DNA from: an uncultured Planctomycetota bacterium
GTDB lineage: Bacteria; Planctomycetota; Planctomycetia; Gemmatales; HRBIN36
Reading direction: 5' to 3'
NCBI GenBank assembly: GCA_937944855.1
Contig: CALFAY010000050.1
Location: 1 to 33,311, forward strand
DNA: 33,311 nt
The notes below the pieces were generated by a model that saw only the letters and a list, made by a program, of their open reading frames with translations, searched no databases and had not been told where the DNA came from. Positions 1 through 8,107 of the stretch are shown here, in pieces; the first letter of the stretch is position 1; each line of letters opens with the position of its first letter. The position numbers were made by a program, and so were the translations under genes.

Positions 1-347
1 GATGGTCCTCACGATCCTGACAGGCAGCGGGGCCACTAAGCAGACCAGGGGGCAGGAATGCAACCGCCCGGCGGACTCCCTCAGCCCCGTGCGTCACCAC
101 GTTGGGCAGGAATCGGGACAGGATAGGGACAGCCCCTCTTCCGGCCCGTTATTCTATTGTGCAGGCGGGGAGATGTCTCGCCAACCTGGACTACCCAGCT
201 TGCCTGATCGGCCAGTTTCTCTGGAAAGGATTTTCCGAACCATCCGCGAAGCTGTGCCCTTCCACCCCTGTGGCACAGGGCGAATACTCGGCATCTCCCG
301 AGAAGTCGAGGGGAGTTTTTGCAGTCGAAAGCTCGACTTGGTTCTCT
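1..347. other. Left-end region without a recognisable gene
   Basis: No reading frame here resembles a known protein and the open frames lack good ribosome binding sites. The stretch lies downstream of the helicase gene on the minus strand. The 10-base sequence GGGCAGGAAT occurs twice (50-59 and 104-113), and a hairpin lies next to the helicase stop codon. A gene continuing beyond the left edge cannot be excluded. Confidence 0.5.
303..339 (-). terminator. Possible terminator hairpin after the helicase gene
   Basis: AAGTCGAG (303-310) pairs with CTCGACTT (332-339), and a smaller nested hairpin GTCGA/TCGAC lies at 324-337. It starts nine bases after the helicase stop codon. No T-tract follows on the minus strand, so a rho-independent function is uncertain. 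Confidence 0.3.
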
Positions 348-3300
348 TCACACGGCAGCCTTGTCGCACAGCCGGCGGTAGCTGCAATATCTGCATGTGT
401 CCTCGTCCGGCCTGGCCTCGAACTGGCCGGCGCGGATGGCGGCCGCGATCTCCTGGATCTCCTGTTGCAGCTGCGCCAGGCGTTTTGGGGACAGGTTTTT
501 CTCGGTCCCGTCGCCGTCCCACGGCAGAATCTTTCGCTCGGTCTGTCCGTTGTCGTGCAGTTTCTTCAGGCCGACGACCTCGATACGGGACAGCTTGTTC
601 CGCATCACTTCTTGAACCGCCAGGGCGTAGCACGGCATCTGGAATTGGCGGAGGTATTCCGGTCCGCTTGCGAGCTTGCCGGTCTTGTAATCGAGGACGC
701 GAACGCTGCCGTCGCTGAGCGTGTCGAGACGGTCGATGCGCATTGACAACAGGATGTCATGATCCAGAGAAAGCCTCAGGTCCTTTTCTACCTCCGTGTT
801 TTTGATCTCTTGAGCCAGATCCGCTTCCTCTTCCAGAAACCGCGTCAGCACTTCCTCGCCCTGCTCGATCGCCTGTTGCTTCTCGACGTCGCTGGAGAAG
901 CTGACAGCCTGCAACTCTTCCTTGAAGTATTGGAGCAGTTCAGCCTTGAGCTGGATTGACAGGCGGGGATGTTTGCGGTGCAGGCGTTCGAGGGCCTTGT
1001 GGACGGCCGTGCCGAAGCGGGCGGCCCGACGTTCCGGTTCGGGAATCTCAGCGACGTGCTTGTAGTAGTATTGCCGGGGACATTTGCGATACAACTCCAG
1101 CGAGGTCGGCATGAGCCTGAGCGTGCCTTTGGGCGCGACCGGCTTATCGGGTTGTGGCAGACGGATCGCCAAGTCCGGCGGCAGACCGAGTGCTGCGAGG
1201 GCCTGACGCACTTGTTCTTCTCCGACCATGTCCGCCATCAGGCCGCCCAGAAGCTCCAGTACGGTCCTGAAGTACTGGGGCAAATCATCGCGGCCCAGTT
1301 GCCGACCCAGCCAGCTGACCTGATGGAACAAGGCGTCTTCGACAGTCTTGCCCGGAGCCTGCTGAACCGCTGCCCCCTGGGCGGTACTGCCGGCGTAGCC
1401 CTTGTGCCGGGTTTTCCGCACTGCCGACGACTGTTCGATCTCCTCCAGGAACCGGCCGTTCCTCTGCCTCCGGGACTCGCCGCGGCAGTCGTAGCTGGAC
1501 AGGATCAGTTCTTCCTTGGCCCGGCTGAGGGCGACGTAGAGAACGCGGCGCTCTTCCTCCTGGTGTACGGCTTGAGGATCGTTTCCATTGAGGGTGAGGA
1601 AGTCGAGGAATTTGCGATGCATTTCCCGCCGGTTCTGCGAAGGAAAGCGGTCGGCCAGTCCGCCCACGAAGACCACGGGAAACTCCTGGCCTTTGGCCTG
1701 GTGCACGGTCATGACCTTGATCGAATCCGGGTCCCCGCTCGGTTCGCCGACGGTCTCGTCGTGGCCCAGCCCCTCCAGCAGCTTCAGGAAGCCGACGAAG
1801 CCGTGCAGACTCGGATTGGGGTAGTAGTTCTGGTACTGCTGGGCCAGGTCAAGCAGGCCGCGAAAAGCGTTCAGGTGTCGCCGGCCTGCCGGGGTGTCAG
1901 GATCGAGAAAGGCGTGCAGACCGGCGTAGCGGGCCACGCGGTGAACCGTTTCCACCAGATCGGGCGAGGACTGGGCCTGCGTCTCGATCCGGAAATCCTT
2001 GTGCAACTCGGCGAACTTCCGCAACAGACCGTGCCCCCGCTCCGACAAGCCGTTGATGGCCGCCAACGGATTTTTCCCCAGTTCCTCGATGAGCACCATC
2101 AGGGGCTTTCCGGCCTGTTTGGCGGCCTGACTGATGGCGTATTGATCGGCGTAGGTCAGGCCAAAACCGTGGAAGCGCAGGACGCGGTGCAGGGAGATTT
2201 CTTCTTCCAAAGGATCGTCGAGGGTGAACAGCCAAGCCAGCGTTTCCCGGACGATCGCGTCGCCGAACAAGCCCGTCTCGCCCACGACCTCCACGGCGAA
2301 CCCGGCGGCGCGCAGATCCCTGACCAGGCCACCCACATGATTCAGGCTGCGGCAGAGGATGGCGATGTCGCCCGGTTTGCGACACGTTTGCCCTGGGCTA
2401 TTCCCGTTGGAAGGTTGCAGCAACGCGCGGATCTTCTCCACGATCCAGAGCCTTTCGTCGTCATCCGTGGGGAAGTGCATGAGGACCACATGGTCTGGTC
2501 CGTGGTTGGGGCTAGTGCCGGCTCGCCGCAGCTGCTTCTGGCCGAGGCGTCGTTGGTTGTTCTGGATCAGCGTGGTGAACACATTGATAATGGCATCGGT
2601 CGAGCGGTAGTTCTCCTCCAGCATGACGGTTTCCAGGTGTCCCGCCGGTTTGGCGGCGATGTGCCCGGCTTGCCTGTGTTTTGTGTGCCCACCTCTGTTC
2701 AGGCGAATGACGGGGGCATGGCGGCCCCAGTGCTTCCGGAACCGCTTGATCAAATCGAGACCGGCTCCCCGGAAGCGGTAGATGCACTGGTCTTCATCGC
2801 CGACGACCAGGATGCGGCGATGGTCAGCGGCCAGCAGATTCACCAACTCGAACTGGACCGTGTTGTTGTCCTGGAACTCGTCCACGAGGATGTACTGGTA
2901 GCGGGCTTGCAATTCGCGTAAGACGCTTGGGCTGTTCTTGAGCAGTTGCACGGCCAGGGTGAGCAGGTCGCCGAAGGTCACGACCCCGAAGTCTTGTTGT
3001 TTTTGCCGCACGACGGGAATGGCACGAATGAGGTCGAGCACGACCTGGCATCTGGCGGGATCTTCGCCGAAGTTCGGGCTTTGGAGCCACTGTTGGAAGC
3101 ATTGTTCGAGGTTCTGGTCCAGCAACCCTTCGTCATGGCAGCGGCTCAAGAAGTCGGCCAAGGTCTCGCACCACAGAATGGACTTGTCGATCAGGTTGCT
3201 GTGCTGGATGGGGAAGTGGTCCAGGTGGTCCAGGAGGAATTGGACGAAGAAGGCCCCGGTCAGCAGGCGGAGCGGCTGGCCCGGCGCGGAGCCGTACCCG

Positions 3301-3629
3301 AACTCCGTGATCAAGTCGAAGCAGAAACTGTGGAAGGTGCCGATGTAGGGCTGACCGGGGAGGCGCGCTTGAGCGAGACGGGTTTGGATGCGTTCGGCCA
3401 TCTCGGCCGTGGCCTTCTTGGTGAAGGTCAAGGCGAGAATGGAACCGGGGTGGAAGCCGTGCTGGGCGACGAGGTAGAGCACCTTTTCGGTGATCACGCG
3501 GGTTTTGCCCGTGCCGGGCCCGGCGATGACCAGCAGCGGTCCGTCGCAATACTTGACCGCTTTTTGCTGTTGGGCGTTGAGACCCTGGAGGATCTCCGCG
3601 GGGGTCAAGGGGCCGGAAGGGGCGTTCAT
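348..3629 (-). CDS. UvrD/PcrA-type helicase fused to a RecB-like Fe-S nuclease domain
   Basis: Predicted superfamily 1A DNA helicase with a C-terminal nuclease, acting in recombination or repair of DNA ends. About 1093 residues. Helicase motifs appear in order: Walker A AGPGTGKT (about residues 36-43), motif II ILVDEFQD, motif III GDEDQCIYRFRGA, NYRST, motif V VMTVHQAKGQEFPVV and motif VI VLYVALSRAKEE. The C-terminal 220 residues carry PD-(D/E)XK nuclease motifs (GTAVHKALE, VLDYKTGK, QMPCYAL) and four cysteines, one in LYRKCPRQYYY and three in CRYCSYRRLC. This matches the 4Fe-4S clasp known from AddB and Cas4. I chose the ATG at 3629 because GGGAG lies 7-8 bases upstream; an in-frame ATG at 3686 would add 19 residues but has no such site. 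A 20-codon insertion precedes NYRST (see 2635-2694). The upstream STN gene ends at 3687, so the two may be co-transcribed. Confidence 0.9.
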   Translation of the reverse strand: MNAPSGPLTPAEILQGLNAQQQKAVKYCDGPLLVIAGPGTGKTRVITEKVLYLVAQHGFHPGSILALTFTKKATAEMAERIQTRLAQARLPGQPYIGTFHSFCFDLITEFGYGSAPGQPLRLLTGAFFVQFLLDHLDHFPIQHSNLIDKSILWCETLADFLSRCHDEGLLDQNLEQCFQQWLQSPNFGEDPARCQVVLDLIRAIPVVRQKQQDFGVVTFGDLLTLAVQLLKNSPSVLRELQARYQYILVDEFQDNNTVQFELVNLLAADHRRILVVGDEDQCIYRFRGAGLDLIKRFRKHWGRHAPVIRLNRGGHTKHRQAGHIAAKPAGHLETVMLEENYRSTDAIINVFTTLIQNNQRRLGQKQLRRAGTSPNHGPDHVVLMHFPTDDDERLWIVEKIRALLQPSNGNSPGQTCRKPGDIAILCRSLNHVGGLVRDLRAAGFAVEVVGETGLFGDAIVRETLAWLFTLDDPLEEEISLHRVLRFHGFGLTYADQYAISQAAKQAGKPLMVLIEELGKNPLAAINGLSERGHGLLRKFAELHKDFRIETQAQSSPDLVETVHRVARYAGLHAFLDPDTPAGRRHLNAFRGLLDLAQQYQNYYPNPSLHGFVGFLKLLEGLGHDETVGEPSGDPDSIKVMTVHQAKGQEFPVVFVGGLADRFPSQNRREMHRKFLDFLTLNGNDPQAVHQEEERRVLYVALSRAKEELILSSYDCRGESRRQRNGRFLEEIEQSSAVRKTRHKGYAGSTAQGAAVQQAPGKTVEDALFHQVSWLGRQLGRDDLPQYFRTVLELLGGLMADMVGEEQVRQALAALGLPPDLAIRLPQPDKPVAPKGTLRLMPTSLELYRKCPRQYYYKHVAEIPEPERRAARFGTAVHKALERLHRKHPRLSIQLKAELLQYFKEELQAVSFSSDVEKQQAIEQGEEVLTRFLEEEADLAQEIKNTEVEKDLRLSLDHDILLSMRIDRLDTLSDGSVRVLDYKTGKLASGPEYLRQFQMPCYALAVQEVMRNKLSRIEVVGLKKLHDNGQTERKILPWDGDGTEKNLSPKRLAQLQQEIQEIAAAIRAGQFEARPDEDTCRYCSYRRLCDKAAV
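2635..2694. repeat. 60-bp in-frame insertion with inverted ends inside the helicase gene
   Basis: The stretch begins AGGTG (2635-2639) and ends CACCT (2690-2694), and holds an inner palindrome CCGCC-GGTTT-GGCGG. It is exactly 60 bases, so the helicase frame stays open and gains about 20 residues rich in His, Gly, Lys and Arg between VIRL and EENYRST. Related helicases have only a short link at this place. It looks like a small palindromic element captured in a coding region, but no second copy was noticed in this window. Confidence 0.4.
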
Positions 3630-3686
3630 GGGCGTAACTCCCAGCACAGGGCGTATCGGTACTGGCCTCGGCTCAGGACGAGGCAC

Positions 3687-4400
3687 TCAGTCGAAGATGA
3701 TACCGGGGCGGAAAGGCGGAACCGCCGATCCGGCCGGTTCCTCAGCCCGCAGTTCGGCGGCGTTTTCCTTGGTGGTGACGAACAACACGTTGGCCAGGCG
3801 GACGGAACGCAACCCCACCAGTTCGGCCATGAGGCGGACCGCCACCTCCAGCGGCACGTCTTCCAGGGTCAGGCTGATCGGCTCCTTGGCCTTGGCCGCC
3901 TGACGCGGATCGAGGACCAGGTTGCAGGCCGTTTCCCGCCCTAGCTGCCGCAACGCCTTGTCCAACGGCACCTGATCGAAATCCACGCTCACCCGCTGCC
4001 GCACCTGCCGTTCCACCGCCGTCGGCTCGTCCGTCAGCACGATCAGGTCCTGCTCGATGACGAAGCTGAGATTGAACTGCCCGCACAATGCCAGCAGGAT
4101 GCTCCGCAGTTTGACATTGCTGAGCTTGAGCGTGACCGGCTGCTCGTCCGGCTCGATGCCGCGGTTCGTGACCGCGGTACGGTCCAAGAGCAGTTGCACC
4201 TTGGTCATCTCGCTCAGGGCATGGACGGCGGCCGTGAGCGTCAGCCCCTCGAGATTGACGGAGTGTACCTGTTCCAGGGCCTTGCGAGTTTTCTCGGCCG
4301 GGGACTCTCCCGGCGGCCGCGGCTCCGGCTTGGGCACGCCGTGGGCTAACGCGGTGATGCTCAGCAGACCGATCAGCAAGCCGATCACGATGCGCAGCAT
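3687..4400 (-). CDS. Secreted protein with two STN/secretin-N-like domains
   Basis: 237 residues from the ATG at 4400, which has AGGAG about 10 bases upstream. The first 20 residues (MLRIVIGLLIGLLSITALAHG) form a signal peptide, so the protein is predicted to be periplasmic or exported. Two similar modules follow. The first runs from VNLEGLTLTAAVHALSEM to LIVLTD and the second from VSVDFDQVPLDKALRQLG to VLFVTTKE. Both have the pattern of STN domains (secretin and TonB N-terminus short domain), which are periplasmic in secretins and TonB receptors. No secretin barrel or TonB receptor follows, so this is a stand-alone STN protein of unknown role, a type common in planctomycetes. The frame stays open upstream into the cas3 remnant; I treat this as chance, because the signal peptide and ribosome binding site mark a real start at 4400. 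Confidence 0.75.
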   Translation of the reverse strand: MLRIVIGLLIGLLSITALAHGVPKPEPRPPGESPAEKTRKALEQVHSVNLEGLTLTAAVHALSEMTKVQLLLDRTAVTNRGIEPDEQPVTLKLSNVKLRSILLALCGQFNLSFVIEQDLIVLTDEPTAVERQVRQRVSVDFDQVPLDKALRQLGRETACNLVLDPRQAAKAKEPISLTLEDVPLEVAVRLMAELVGLRSVRLANVLFVTTKENAAELRAEEPAGSAVPPFRPGIIFD

Positions 4401-4637
4401 GGCCTTGATTCTCCTGGCGATCCAAACCCCCTGTATTGTCGCGGAATCTCGGCCGCTCAACAAGGGGCAGGGGATGATGACCGCTGTTCGACGCCTCGCC
4501 CGCCTAGTGTAAGCCCTCAGGTCAAGATAAGGCCGAGCCGGCCAGCCGCGGCTTGAATGGGTCCACCGTTTATCAATGGTGGTTATATATCCCCAGCTAA
4601 CGGTGTAACACATATCTATTAAAGCAGCTTCAATGAA
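4401..4637. other. Junction segment between the cas3 fragment and the STN gene
   Basis: This stretch separates recognisable Cas3 sequence from the STN gene. Around 4560-4635 it is clearly more AT-rich than the genes on either side and includes a short inverted pair CCACC...GGTGG. It is probably the scar of the deletion or insertion that removed the rest of the cas locus, and its 4400-side end carries the STN gene promoter region. No transposase is recognisable. Confidence 0.4.
4433..4460 (-). promoter_or_regulatory. Possible promoter of the STN-domain gene
   Basis: On the minus strand TTGAGC (4460-4455) is followed after 16 bases by CAATAC (4438-4433), about 35 bases before the start codon at 4400. 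The match to the sigma-70 consensus is modest. Confidence 0.25.
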
Positions 4638-5117
4638 TCCACAGCCGTCGCCGCAAAAGAGCAATCGGCTGCCGATCATGTCCACGGTGCCGACGATGAC
4701 CGCGGGGCGGCACGGATCGGCCGACCACTCCCGATTGTCGGCGAACTGGCCGCGAAGTGTGCTCACGGCCAAAGGCGAGTCATGGTTCTGCAAGTCGATG
4801 GCGCACAGCTCCCGCAGTTTTCCGTCAAGGCCGGCCACTTGTAAATTGCAACGGTACTTTTCCACCTCATCCGTCGTTTGGTCCACCACCGTCCTGCGAT
4901 TGACGACGTACACCAGGTGCCGGGGCACCTTGTCGGGGTCGTGGGCCAACGCGATGAGCCAGACGGCAACGAGGGAGGTCTTGCCCAGGCCGGTGGAGAT
5001 GTTGCACAACGCTGGCAAATTGCCGCTGGCGAAGTGCTGATAGAGTGCCTTCTGCCAGGGAAACGGCTTGTTGCCGGTTAATGCTTTAAACGTCCTTTCA
5101 AAGTTCGGGTAAGTCAT
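4638..5117 (-). pseudogene. cas3: Truncated cas3 (5' fragment, type I-G/I-U-like)
   Basis: About 160 residues match the N-terminal helicase part of a CRISPR-associated Cas3 lacking an N-terminal HD domain, most like the type I-G (formerly I-U) form. Visible are the entry motif FPWQKALYQHF, Walker A STGLGKTS (residues 41-48), motif Ia VVNRRTVVDQ, STLRGQ and IVGTVDMIGSRLLF. The homology stops near GDGCG, before the DEAH box that should follow, so ATPase and nickase activity cannot remain. The next 80 codons to 4401 are unrelated and begin with an AT-rich junction. No csx17, cas7, cas5, cas1, cas2 or repeat array is present. The reading frame still lacks internal stops, so loss may be recent or the fragment may be under little pressure. 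Confidence 0.75.
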
Positions 5118-5236
5118 AAACCACGCCTCACTTCACTTTCACCAAGGCGTTTGCGTCCAGTTCTTGCGCTGGTCGGCCCACGGCTTGGATGCCGTCCATT
5201 GCAGCGATTATACACCCAGATAAACAAATCGCGATC

Positions 5237-5259
5237 TTTTAAGAAGTTAAAACTTAAAA
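5237..5259. repeat. AT-rich palindrome TTTTAAG/CTTAAAA
   Basis: TTTTAAG (5237-5243) and CTTAAAA (5253-5259) form a perfect 7-base inverted repeat around a 9-base loop, in an otherwise GC-rich region. It lies upstream of the TATAAT box of the cas3 fragment, so it could have been an operator, or it may be an insertion scar. Confidence 0.35.
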
Positions 5260-5397
5260 CAGTCCACTGAGGACCGGAGTAGCTCACCGGCGCTCTCACA
5301 GCGGAGATCACCCCAGGCTGGGCTGTCGCGGAGCCGACCAGATGGCCATCCAGCAGAAAGGCCCCAAGCTGGGGTAATGCGGCAAGGCACGGTTCCC

Positions 5398-5433
5398 GGC
5401 TGCCAGAGAAGGGTCCGGCAGCCCCCGGTTTTT
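5398..5433 (+). terminator. Possible plus-strand terminator hairpin
   Basis: GGCTGCC (5398-5404) pairs with GGCAGCC (5417-5423) across a 12-base loop, and TTTTT follows at 5429-5433. No plus-strand gene ends nearby, so it may be a remnant or an attenuator in the leader of the 5651 gene. Confidence 0.25.
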
Positions 5434-5650
5434 GGCAGGGACCGGAACCGGAAATGCCGAACGCGCGGGAAGTATGGAATGCTCCGGTTTTGTCGAGAAG
5501 GCCCGGTCAGTTGGCAGGGAGGAAAGATTTGCCGATTCCGGAAGCTCGGCAAGAGTTTCCTTGATTGCAACCGTCGCTTCCGGTCACAATGCAACCAGAG
5601 ACAGCTGAGCGGGACTGGGCCGCGCGGCTGAACGGCAGGAGGCAAACAGC

Positions 5651-8008
5651 ATGGGCCGACTGGTAGCGTGGGCAGCAGTGATCGGGCTGGCGATCTGGCC
5701 TCCCGGGGCCGGGGCGGAAGTCATTATCCTTCGAGACGGCTTCGTGCTCCGCGGCAAGTTGCTGATCGAAGGGCAGATCCTCCGGGATCCCGGCGGACGG
5801 GAGTTCTGGATCAAGAAGCTGGGCGGCTTCTACATGGTGGACGACGGCGCACGCCGCATCGTCTTCAGCACCCGTCAGGTGGCCGAGGCCCAAACCGATC
5901 CCCCGGATCGCGAACCCTGGGAGACATTCACGCTCAAGCCTCCGCTGTTTCGCACCGAGTTCAGCCCCGGTCTGCGGATGGTCAAAGTCGAGCAGACGGA
6001 AGAATGGTCGCCGGAAGCCATCCGCAAGATCACGCTGGTCAACGATCTGCCCGGGGCCGGGACGCGGACCTTCGAGCAGTGCGTCGTGCATCTCAATCCG
6101 CATTATTTGCGGGTCAGCGCCCGCCGGGTTCGCTGGGATGCCTTCTATCTGGCCAGCGAGTTCGACGCGCCGACCCTGACCCAGATCGCCCGCCATGCTC
6201 TCAGCCGTCAACCGCAGTCCCCCGGAAAACGCGAAGAATTGCTGAGCCTGCACCGTTTCCTGCGGCAGGCCGGTCGGCTTGCCGAGGCCGAGGCCACGCT
6301 CAAGCAGTTATTCAAGGAGTTTCCCGAGGAAGAATCAGCCCTGGCTCCGCTGGTGGACTCGCTTCGTCGGCAAATGCTGCGGGAGAAGGTCGATGCATCC
6401 GAAACGGCCCTCAAGGCCGGGCAGTACCAACGGGCGGAACGCCTATTGGCCGAGTTCTCCCCCGACTCCGCCGACAAGAACGACGCTGCCCGTGCCGCGG
6501 CCCTTCAAAACCAGCTTCGAGAGTTGCACCTGAGGGTCGAAGCCTGTCGCAAGCAGTTAAAAGCGGTTGCCGCGTCGGTACAGGATGAAAGGCTTCTCCG
6601 CGAATGGAGCGAGGCCCTGACCGAAATCCGGCAGGGGATTCATCAGGACACGGTTAATCGGCTCGAACCATTCCTGACCCTGGCTTTGCAGGAAGACCGC
6701 CGAGAGGCCCAGGGTCAGCCGCGCCGCCATTCGCCGGAAGAACTGCTGGCTCTGGCCCTGTCCGGCTGGGCGCTGGGCGATGCCGGAGCGGAACGGAACG
6801 TGGAAGCGGTGCGGCAACTGTGGAAAACCCGCAGCTTTTTACTGGAGTACACGTCCACGGAGGACGAGAAAGCCCGGGTCCGGCTTCTGGATCAGTTTCT
6901 CCGCGAGGAAAAAGCCTCTCCCGACACCCTGACGCAACTGATTCACCTGTTGCGTCCCCCGCAACAACCCGGCGAACTGCCGACGGACCTGGCCGTTCTG
7001 AAGTCGGCAGGATCGAGAAGTGTCGCCTACACTGTGCTGCTGCCGCCGCAGTACCATCCGCATCGGGCCTATCCGCTGCTACTGGTGTTGCCCAACGTGA
7101 GGGAAAGACCGGAAGAGGCCCTCGCACGGTGGCGGGAGCAGGCCGCCATGCACGGCTACATTGTGGCTGTACCGCACTGGACCGAGCCGCTTCAGGAACG
7201 CTACCACGGACAAGACGAAGAGCAGCAGCGCGTGGTCGAAGTCCTGGGGGACGTGCGCCGCCGGTTTCATGTCGATTCAGAGCGCATCTTTCTTTTCGGT
7301 TTCGACCAGTCTGGGACGTTGGCCTATGACGTGGCGTTGTCGCATCCGGATCGTTTCGCCGGAGTCGCCGTGTTCTGTGCCTCTCCCGGAAAACTGGGCC
7401 GGGCCTATCGCGGCAACGCTCAGTATCTTCCCTTCTACGTCGTCGAGGGCGAAAAAAGCCCGAATAACACGGGCGAAAACCGAGACCTGTTCGAGTTCTG
7501 GGTCCAACGTGGTTTCCCCAGCATTTACGTCGAGTACACAGGACGAGGACTGGAGTTCTTTGCCGGAGAAGTTCCGTTGATATTCGATTGGTTTAACCGC
7601 AAACGGCGAGCAAGCGGGTTGCCCGAACTGGGCGGAACGGATGAGCAAAGCGGCACGCTGGGCCGACGCTTTTGCACGATCCGGCCCTATCATAACCGGT
7701 TCTATTGGGTCAGCAGTCGGGATCTGATCGTCGGCGACAACCGCCCTCCGGCGACGATCTCGGCTCGCCTCCTGCCGGCAGAGAATGGCGTGGTGGTGCA
7801 CCACACCGGCTTTCGGCAGCTGAGCGTCTGGCTCAACAGCGCGATGGTGGACTTCGAGCAGCCGGTCCAGGTCCGAGTCAACCCCGGAGCTTCCAACGCC
7901 AAGATCTTTCGTGGCAAGCTGGCACCCAACGCCCGGATTCTGCTCGAAGATTTCTACCAACGGGGCGAGCGGAAGAATCTCTACACGGCCCGGGTGGATT
8001 TCAACTGA
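5651..8008 (+). CDS. Secreted TPR plus alpha/beta-hydrolase-like protein
   Basis: 785 residues. AGGAGG at 5637-5642 fixes the start. Residues 1-22 are a signal peptide ending at GAGA. Next comes a short beta region, then a helical TPR-like part (about residues 190-310, LLSLHRFLRQAGRLAEAEATL and onward). From about residue 455 there is an alpha/beta-hydrolase fold like the esterase D/PHB-depolymerase group, with VAYTVLLPPQYHPHRAYPLLLVLP leading to ERIFLFGFDQSGT and LAYDVALSHPDRFAGV. In this family the nucleophile is the Ser of G-x-S-x-G; here the position holds Asp552 (G550-F-D-Q-S-G555), so normal serine hydrolase chemistry is doubtful. A C-terminal beta domain follows. Likely periplasmic or surface-located. 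Substrate unknown. It precedes the CPBP protease gene by 99 bases. Confidence 0.75.
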   Translation: MGRLVAWAAVIGLAIWPPGAGAEVIILRDGFVLRGKLLIEGQILRDPGGREFWIKKLGGFYMVDDGARRIVFSTRQVAEAQTDPPDREPWETFTLKPPLFRTEFSPGLRMVKVEQTEEWSPEAIRKITLVNDLPGAGTRTFEQCVVHLNPHYLRVSARRVRWDAFYLASEFDAPTLTQIARHALSRQPQSPGKREELLSLHRFLRQAGRLAEAEATLKQLFKEFPEEESALAPLVDSLRRQMLREKVDASETALKAGQYQRAERLLAEFSPDSADKNDAARAAALQNQLRELHLRVEACRKQLKAVAASVQDERLLREWSEALTEIRQGIHQDTVNRLEPFLTLALQEDRREAQGQPRRHSPEELLALALSGWALGDAGAERNVEAVRQLWKTRSFLLEYTSTEDEKARVRLLDQFLREEKASPDTLTQLIHLLRPPQQPGELPTDLAVLKSAGSRSVAYTVLLPPQYHPHRAYPLLLVLPNVRERPEEALARWREQAAMHGYIVAVPHWTEPLQERYHGQDEEQQRVVEVLGDVRRRFHVDSERIFLFGFDQSGTLAYDVALSHPDRFAGVAVFCASPGKLGRAYRGNAQYLPFYVVEGEKSPNNTGENRDLFEFWVQRGFPSIYVEYTGRGLEFFAGEVPLIFDWFNRKRRASGLPELGGTDEQSGTLGRRFCTIRPYHNRFYWVSSRDLIVGDNRPPATISARLLPAENGVVVHHTGFRQLSVWLNSAMVDFEQPVQVRVNPGASNAKIFRGKLAPNARILLEDFYQRGERKNLYTARVDFN

Positions 8009-8107
8009 GAGCGTAGCACGCGGCCGGCGCTGCCAATCCGCAAACCGCAGGCACTGAATATCTTCATATGCTGACAAGGCCCGCAACTGCCTTCACAGGT
8101 GAACTGC

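Larger units (their letters stand above)
5118..5650. other. Intergenic region upstream of cas3 fragment and of the 5651 gene
   Basis: About 530 bases without a supported gene. On the minus strand a perfect TATAAT (5212-5207) lies about 90 bases before the cas3 fragment, without a convincing -35 box; it could be a relic promoter. An AT-rich palindrome lies at 5237-5259, a short hairpin CCCCA-AGC-TGGGG at 5362-5374, and a stem followed by T5 at 5398-5433. I looked for direct repeats that would mark a CRISPR array and saw none. Confidence 0.5.

Noticed and set aside
969..2921. 650-codon open frame on the plus strand opposite the helicase gene
   Set aside because: It mirrors the helicase codons and has no recognisable domain or ribosome binding site; GC-rich genes commonly leave long antisense frames.
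3687..5117. A true Cas3-STN fusion protein
   Set aside because: The STN part has its own ribosome binding site and signal peptide at 4400, which would be buried in a fusion, and the linking 80 codons look non-coding.
5118..5650. CRISPR array next to the cas3 fragment
   Set aside because: No regularly spaced direct repeats are visible; only short hairpins are present.
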